From Pusillimonas sp044464525 (lineage in GTDB: Bacteria; Pseudomonadota; Gammaproteobacteria; Burkholderiales; Burkholderiaceae_B): DNA of 64,000 bases. Of the stretch, positions 62,243-64,000 are shown piece after piece; position 1 is the stretch's first letter, and every line of letters starts with the position of its first letter. The DNA is taken from positions 1 to 64,000 of the forward strand of contig NZ_JBIQLE010000010.1 in NCBI RefSeq assembly GCF_044464525.1, given 5' to 3'. Below the pieces are notes generated by a model. It was not told where the DNA came from and ran no database searches. It saw only the letters and a list, made by a program, of their open reading frames with translations. A program made the position numbers and the translations under genes.

Positions 62243-62452
62243 GTTAAGGCACGTGGCAGCTAAAAATAGCGCGATCAAGTCGATCAGCTTGCAGAAGCTG
62301 TCTTATCCGATTGGGGTGGACGGCATTGCGTTTTTCTGTCCTAACAATTGGCTAAAAGTGTCATTACAATGGTAACGACCAACTTCCTTGCTGTGCCGGA
62401 TGCCCACTTGGTACGGCCGGGTTAATTACATCGAAAGGGTCCACTCCCGATA
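62243..62452. other. Intergenic region after dctM
   Basis: 210 bases with no gene. A short dyad CAGCTT-GCAG-AAGCTG (62285-62300) followed by TCTTAT could act as a weak terminator for the TRAP operon. The following gene must have its promoter here. Confidence 0.35.
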
Positions 62453-62944
62453 ATGCACGATGCATTTTCAACCATCTGGTCGACGTTGGCGCAAGAGTTT
62501 TCCGACGTTGGCGACATGGCCGATGCCACCCGCATCGCCGTGCGCTTGCTTATGGCCGTGCTGCTGGGCGGGCTCATCGGTTACGAACGCGAGCAGCGGC
62601 GCAAAGCGGCCGGTCTTCGCACTCATACGCTGGTGGCGTTAGGCGCGGCCGTATTCGTGCTTGCCCCGCTGGAAAGCGGCATGGAAGTGGCAGACCTCAG
62701 CCGCGTGATGCAAGGCGTTGTGGCCGGTATCGGCTTTTTGGGCGCGGGCGCCATCATCAAGCTGGATCAAGAAGGCATCATCAAGGGCCTGACGACGGCT
62801 GCGTCGATTTGGATGGCGGCGGCAATCGGCGTTACCGTGGCGCTTGGTCGCGAGGTTACCGCCATCATGGCCACGGTGTTGGCTTTGTTCATACTGATTG
62901 TTTTGCGCTGGATTGAAAGCAAGCATCCAGGGCGGGATCGTTAA
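62453..62944 (+). CDS. MgtC/SapB-family membrane protein
   Basis: 163 residues with about four to five hydrophobic helices. The family signature LLGGLIGYEREQRRKAAGLRTHTLVALGAAVFVL near the N-terminus and VVAGIGFLGAGAIIKLDQEGIIKGLTTAASIWMAAAIGVTVALG in the middle are clear. MgtC-related proteins affect magnesium/ATP homeostasis and, in some pathogens, survival in macrophages. This short form lacks the soluble C-terminal domain of MgtC itself and is closer to SapB/YhiD. Function is inferred only from the family. Confidence 0.9.
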   Translation: MHDAFSTIWSTLAQEFSDVGDMADATRIAVRLLMAVLLGGLIGYEREQRRKAAGLRTHTLVALGAAVFVLAPLESGMEVADLSRVMQGVVAGIGFLGAGAIIKLDQEGIIKGLTTAASIWMAAAIGVTVALGREVTAIMATVLALFILIVLRWIESKHPGRDR

Positions 62945-63239
62945 CTATTCAACCCGCGCGGCTGGTGGGGCATATAAGCTGTATAGATGGCCGGCATGCC
63001 GACCTGAAATTTTTGTTGGATGGGTCTTCGCCGCTGGGCGGCTACGTGTTTTTCCTGCTATTTGGTGCTTTGGCGAGCCCGCCACGCGCCGCAGGCATGA
63101 AAAATGCCGGCTCGTCGAGAAGGGCATATACGCATATACTGTAGATAGTAAGACTCAATACGTGCGCGCAGCAGCGATACCAACTCGTTGTTTTTTCTGG
63201 TCGACGACCACGCACGGCACTTTCGATTGGGTTCAAGTC
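62945..63239. other. Intergenic region before xdhC
   Basis: 295 bases with no credible gene. AT-rich words (GCATATAC repeated at 63124-63138) about 110 bases before the xdhC start may be promoter elements. No ribosome-binding site of good quality precedes 63240. Confidence 0.35.
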
Positions 63240-64000
63240 ATGGAAAATCTAGATCTCGTCGTATTACGCGCCTTGCGCGACTGGCGCTTGGCAGGGCGTC
63301 GCGCCCTGTTGGCCACCGTAGTGCGTACCTGGGGTTCGTCGCCCCGCCCCATTGGTTCCATCATGGCCTTATGCGAAGACGGCACGGTGGTGGGCTCAGT
63401 GTCGGGCGGCTGTATCGAAGACGACTTAATCTATCGCTTCACTCGCGCTTATTCCGGCGAGGGCGGGGGCGGTGAAATCCCCGAAGGCGCGCCCGAGCTT
63501 TTGAAATACGGCATCAAGGCCGACGAAGCCCATCGTTTCGGCCTGCCTTGCGGCGGTACGCTGCAACTGCTGCTGGAATTCGACCCCGAGCCCGAGCCTC
63601 TAAGCAAGCTTGTCAGGCAGCTTGAAAACGGCAAGCTCATGCAGCGCGAGGTGAATCTTGCCGATGGCAAGGTTAGCCTGCACACCGCCGAACAACCTTC
63701 TGAGCTGTCTCTTTCCGATACGACCTTGCTAAACAATTTCGGGCCCGAGTACCGGATGCTGCTTATCGGCGCCGGCCAGCTAACCGAATACCTGGCCACC
63801 ATGGCGCTGTTCAACGGGTTCACGGTAACGGTATGCGATCCACGCGAAGAATATCGCGGCAATTGGTCGGTAGACGGCGTCACCCTCACTTCCGAAATGC
63901 CCGATGACGTGGTGCGCGAGTTTCGCGCCGACCGCCGCACCGCCATCATAGCCCTTACCCATGACCCCAAGCTTGACGACCTGGCCCTGCTAGAGGCGCT
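63240..64000 (+). CDS. xdhC: XdhC/CoxI-family molybdoenzyme maturation protein, N-terminal part
   Basis: 253 codons are open to the right edge of the window, so the end is missing. The XdhC/CoxI N-terminal domain is evident: RTWGSSPRPIGSIMALCEDGTVVGSVSGGCIEDDL, and FGLPCGGTLQLLLE with its conserved cysteine. A Rossmann-type domain follows (MLLIGAGQLTEYLATMALFNGFTVTVCDPREEY). XdhC binds the molybdenum cofactor, helps its sulfuration and inserts it into xanthine dehydrogenase-type hydroxylases. The target enzyme is not in the window. ATG at 63240 gives MENLDLVVLRALRDW, a normal N-terminus. Confidence 0.92.
   Translation, partial: MENLDLVVLRALRDWRLAGRRALLATVVRTWGSSPRPIGSIMALCEDGTVVGSVSGGCIEDDLIYRFTRAYSGEGGGGEIPEGAPELLKYGIKADEAHRFGLPCGGTLQLLLEFDPEPEPLSKLVRQLENGKLMQREVNLADGKVSLHTAEQPSELSLSDTTLLNNFGPEYRMLLIGAGQLTEYLATMALFNGFTVTVCDPREEYRGNWSVDGVTLTSEMPDDVVREFRADRRTAIIALTHDPKLDDLALLEA

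Noticed and set aside
63449..63970. 173-codon minus-strand open frame near the right end
   Set aside because: It is antisense to xdhC, whose plus-strand frame carries clear XdhC motifs and runs off the window.

Overview
The window looks like a chromosomal segment of a betaproteobacterium of the family Alcaligenaceae (Bordetella/Achromobacter/Pusillimonas type). This is inferred from the high G+C content, the protein types and the gene orders ccsB-lysA-lptM/cyaY-mrcA-aroK-aroB-dgt and uvrA-MFS-...-ssb. It carries about 60 protein genes. I saw no rRNA, tRNA, CRISPR array, transposase or integrase.

Layout. (1) 1-8.2 kb is housekeeping: the end of ccsB, lysA with a small lptM-like lipoprotein, cyaY, mrcA, aroK-aroB and dgt. 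(2) 8.3-10.9 kb is a small catabolic unit: a LysR-type regulator with two HTH domains, divergent from a 3-hydroxyanthranilate-dioxygenase-like cupin and an isochorismatase-fold amidase. (3) 10.9-15.1 kb holds uvrA and an MFS exporter. (4) 15.1-24.0 kb is catabolic cluster 1, lying between the MFS gene and ssb: an FAD monooxygenase, a pseudooxynicotine-hydrolase-like enzyme, LigA- and LigB-like dioxygenase proteins, a second alpha/beta hydrolase, a complete NitT/TauT-type ABC importer and an AraC regulator. (5) 24.2-27.9 kb has ssb, a more AT-rich islet with a dihydroxyacetophenone-dioxygenase-like cupin and a LuxR regulator, then DUF3597 and DUF937 genes.

(6) 27.9-37.1 kb is cluster 2: an amidase, a LivKH(MG)F importer in which LivM and LivG are fused, a two-domain extradiol (VOC) dioxygenase, an FAH-family hydrolase and a GntR regulator. 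(7) 37.1-46.2 kb is cluster 3, mostly one minus-strand operon: an alpha/beta hydrolase, a NicX-like 2,5-dihydroxypyridine dioxygenase, a second NitT/TauT importer, a medium-chain reductase, a PanE-like reductase and a class II aldolase-fold protein, with a divergent beta-hydroxyacid dehydrogenase. (8) 46.2-51.3 kb has a LuxR regulator, a nitrilase and ppc. (9) 51.3-62.2 kb is cluster 4: an MBL-fold protein with an altered metal motif, an alpha/beta hydrolase, a VOC protein, a LysR regulator, a flavin reductase, a Crp/Fnr regulator, a flavin-dependent monooxygenase, a RidA protein and a TRAP transporter with two tandem binding proteins. (10) 62.4 kb to the end has an MgtC-family protein and a cut xdhC.

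The accessory part is therefore several self-contained 'import, activate, open the ring, hydrolyse' modules for aromatic, N-heteroaromatic or amide/nitrile compounds, each with its own regulator, set among core genes. Substrates cannot be fixed from sequence. The best candidates for undescribed biology are cluster 1 (DHPON-hydrolase-like enzyme, FAD hydroxylase and LigAB), cluster 3 (a NicX homologue without the rest of a nic cluster) and cluster 4 (split two-component monooxygenase plus TRAP). Many divergent promoters contain clear dyads that are likely operators.
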